A program made the position numbers and the translations under genes. Below the pieces are notes generated by a model, which ran no database searches, had not been told where the DNA came from, and saw only the letters and a program-made list of their open reading frames with translations. Positions 39,201 to 39,940 of a stretch of 39,940 nucleotides of DNA are shown in pieces. Position 1 is the first letter of the stretch; each line of letters starts with the position of its first letter. The DNA is from Neocallimastix lanati (nom. inval.) (taxonomy: Eukaryota; Neocallimastigomycota; Neocallimastigomycetes; Neocallimastigales; Neocallimastigaceae): contig JACVTC010000137.1 of NCBI GenBank assembly GCA_016946835.1, positions 455,001-494,940 on the forward strand. Reading direction: 5' to 3'.

Positions 39201-39730
39201 AAGAATTTATTGAAGAAAAATTTACAAAGATTGATGGTATAGATTATTTTATAGATGGAAATAATTATAGAAAACTTGTTACCGAAACAAATGAAAAACT
39301 AAAATTAATTCTCGAAGCACATCATGTTGGCCATGAAGGTTATTATAAAACATATCAAAGACTTAGAAAAAGTTACTACTGGAATGATATGGTCAACGAT
39401 ATAAAACGGATAATTTCAAAATGCGAAAAATGTCAGTTAAATCGCCCTCAGCCATATCCAGAACCAACCGAAAACATTCCAACAGAAGTTGAAGGCCCTT
39501 TTACTCATCTTGGACTTGATATTATTGGTCCCTTAATAAAAACTGGTAATAAAACCAATATATCATTGTTGCGGTGGATTATTTCACAAAGGTGGGTGGA
39601 GGCTGAACCTACTGAAAATATTACATCTAAGGACATCATTAAGTTTTTAATAAATGTTTTCGCTAGACATGGAGTTCCTCAAGTCATTACAACGGATAAT
39701 GGCGTTCAATTCACATCGGTATATGACTAA
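36212..39730 (+). CDS. pol: Pol polyprotein of the Ty3/gypsy element (PR-RT-RNase H-IN), truncated by a late frameshift
   Basis: The frame is open from 36212 (stop at 36209) and has no start of its own near gag, so expression needs the -1 shift at 36221. Order: a ~340-residue charged linker; aspartic protease region with ALIDSCSN (near 37255-37275; Cys where D-S/T-G has Gly); reverse transcriptase with RLCVDYRKVN, TTMDLYSGYHQI, MPFGLTGAPATFQ and catalytic FIDD (near 38320; Phe for the usual Tyr); RNase H with RTDAS, ending in FTDHKPL and VVADALSRM; integrase with an HHCC zinc motif (HHVGH..CEKCQ), LGLDIIGPL and TTDNGVQFTS. The stop at 39728-39730 follows a +1 base near 39720. The segment 39560-39592 is also out of frame between a -1 and a +1 indel, removing the normal beta-strand after the first catalytic Asp. 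PR to RNase H look intact. Confidence 0.93.
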   Translation, partial: WKIFKPLKGRGSTPYKNKIASLQYKSIPSSTNDYNKEEKEDASYTNETHKESDNENDVEFIVSATKRKLTTNDETSENNEKRQRKSLKDNPTPITTPAIRKIKEKEIENRIIVKNKNQLHPSIMAQPNINIEKAKEKQIRNKERANFGNNKGKRKEREDNITIREKQSLDSSKQRNSISTTSDKMHQRLNKLIDNENDKIIKTKQINEMEVIEVPEKLNDEGHENITLQKLIDFQEPKEKATISRTLRNIKMCKDQEEYNVLQDLNETKCNISFGQLLNVSPKVRSQVSQGLKLEKPEKKIIGALNNTIAAATLVNNIDHSYISKSKETSEEDIAMVDVTVDEIPGKALIDSCSNLNVITKKFYEKLPGNYEEVGISRGRIRLATKNDEYSEGIIVRIPVKINDYKMIVDFRIIDDDDPFYDLLINFQTQVEHNLFIHPIRYSLCQFNSQGLIDVIAPINNNFQEEEKLVCIVRKILEDEDTTNELKKLEGLSPQEYIHDEKFLASLCKDYKDVIVKLLEENLDIIATSSEELTPSDLAPHKINLKANAKPVKQRCYRVTKFKSDIIKEELIKLIKKKLVVPSYSEWSSPVVVVPKANGKWRLCVDYRKVNDLTEKDSYALPYIDEIFDSLDGAKIFTTMDLYSGYHQILMDEESVEITSFTTKFGNYQFKVMPFGLTGAPATFQREMNRILFPLIGKCVFNFIDDILIYSKTVEEHIQHIKQVLAIFKEHKLKINIEKCHFMQTEVEVLGHKISTKGLSPQNSKIEAIKAWKEPTNIHELRSFLGAVGYYRNFINEYAQTSAPLCKLLRKGVKYKWNNEQKQSFTKLKEKLINAPILKYPDFSKEFIIRTDASYEGIGGVLLQKDESEIEHPIHFISRSLTKAEKNYGITDLEGTALYYCITKLKPYIMGSPFRTIVFTDHKPLLGLFNNKEPNNARQTRWCLTASMLKVDIRYEQGKKNVVADALSRMKNDKEQKVLAIKTNKDDENDSLSKVIKEFIEEKFTKIDGIDYFIDGNNYRKLVTETNEKLKLILEAHHVGHEGYYKTYQRLRKSYYWNDMVNDIKRIISKCEKCQLNRPQPYPEPTENIPTEVEGPFTHLGLDIIGPLIKTGNKTNISLLRWIISQRWVEAEPTENITSKDIIKFLINVFARHGVPQVITTDNGVQFTSVYD
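36221..36341 (+). promoter_or_regulatory. -1 ribosomal frameshift signal with predicted pseudoknot
   Basis: The slippery heptamer T TTA AAC (36221-36227) lies in the gag frame two codons before its TAA. A 7-base spacer follows, then stem AGGGAG(36235-36240)/CTCCCT(36249-36254). The whole 8-base loop AGGAAGCA (36241-36248) is complementary to TGCTTCCT at 36334-36341. The pol frame opens at 36212, just upstream, and is exactly -1 to gag. Confidence 0.85.
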
Positions 39731-39940
39731 AATATTCCTGGACTTATATGATGTTTACGTAAAATTTACCACTACCTATCACCCAGAAAGTAATGGATTG
39801 GTTGAAAATAGGAATAAGAAATTGGTAAATTATTGAGATTACTTGGTGAAGAAAATAAAGACTGGGATGAGGTATTACCTTATCAGCCTTGGGGCCTTAG
39901 AACTACAAAGAATTCTGTAACCCAAACATTCTAGCTTCGA
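39731..39940 (+). pseudogene. Frameshifted remainder of the integrase core
   Basis: Continuing in another frame the sequence gives FLDLYDVYVKFTTTYHPESNG and LVEN, which holds the third catalytic Glu (HPESNGLVEN). After a further shift near 39815 it gives LLRLLGEENKDWDEVLP and LRTTKNSVT, and another extra base lies near 39925. The coding sense is clear but no single frame spans it. The element continues past the window. Confidence 0.8.

Larger units (their letters stand above)
33000..39940 (+). mobile_element. Ty3/gypsy LTR retrotransposon, 3' end beyond the window
   Basis: A gag at 35340-36233 and a pol in the -1 frame running PR-RT-RNase H-integrase identify a Ty3/gypsy (Metaviridae-type) element; the domain order with integrase last excludes Ty1/copia. 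The left border is set tentatively at the PBS-like site; the securely assigned part begins at the hairpin array at 35052. No LTR can be verified in the window. The 3' part of integrase is broken by indels. Confidence 0.75.

Overview
The window is an extremely AT-rich eukaryotic nuclear segment that best fits an anaerobic gut fungus (Neocallimastigomycota, such as Neocallimastix, Piromyces, Anaeromyces or Orpinomyces). The main evidence is an intronless, GC-richer secreted CE15 glucuronoyl esterase carrying two C-terminal fungal-type dockerins, the signature of the anaerobic-fungal cellulosome. Supporting evidence is homopolymer- and microsatellite-laden intergenic DNA, short GT..AG introns, and a large class C GPCR-like gene. 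The species call is inference; the sequence features are seen directly.

Layout. 48-1870 (-): 5' part of a multi-exon gene with a 27-nt micro-exon, possibly the dynein-2 intermediate chain WDR60 of zoospore flagella. 1871-8129: simple-sequence DNA with one GC-rich structured island (3391-3490). 8130-10733 (+): five-exon LRR single-pass membrane protein. 10734-14408: AT-rich DNA with two GC-richer islands; the second (13520-13870) folds into a long multi-tier stem and is homologous, in inverse orientation, to the island at 3391. 14409-20512 (+): eleven-exon receptor with a beta-helix-like ectodomain, an EGF-like module and seven membrane segments. 22105-23631 (-): the CE15-dockerin esterase. 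23632-28600: AT-rich spacer with mini- and microsatellites.

28600-39940 is a retrotransposon district. A tRNA-Cys/tRNA-Gly pair on the minus strand has a complete LTR element inserted 15 bp upstream of the tRNA-Cys (29218-32146). That element has 465-bp LTRs identical by eye, a 5-bp TSD, a PBS and a G-rich PPT, but only a gag gene. Further right is a Ty3/gypsy element with intact gag and a pol reaching the window end (35340-39940). Its gag and pol are joined by a -1 frameshift signal: a TTTAAAC slippery site, a 7-nt spacer, a 6-bp stem and a loop fully complementary to a downstream 8-mer. Its leader contains four tandem hairpins whose stems co-vary. Three more structured GC islands (33061, 33466, 34492) lie upstream of gag, one with a tRNA-like acceptor/T-arm and a perfect B box.

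The gag-only element's Gag is visibly homologous to the Gag of the autonomous element, which suggests trans-mobilisation. The integrase end of the autonomous pol carries about five indels confined to the last ~390 bases, which may be contig-end error rather than decay.
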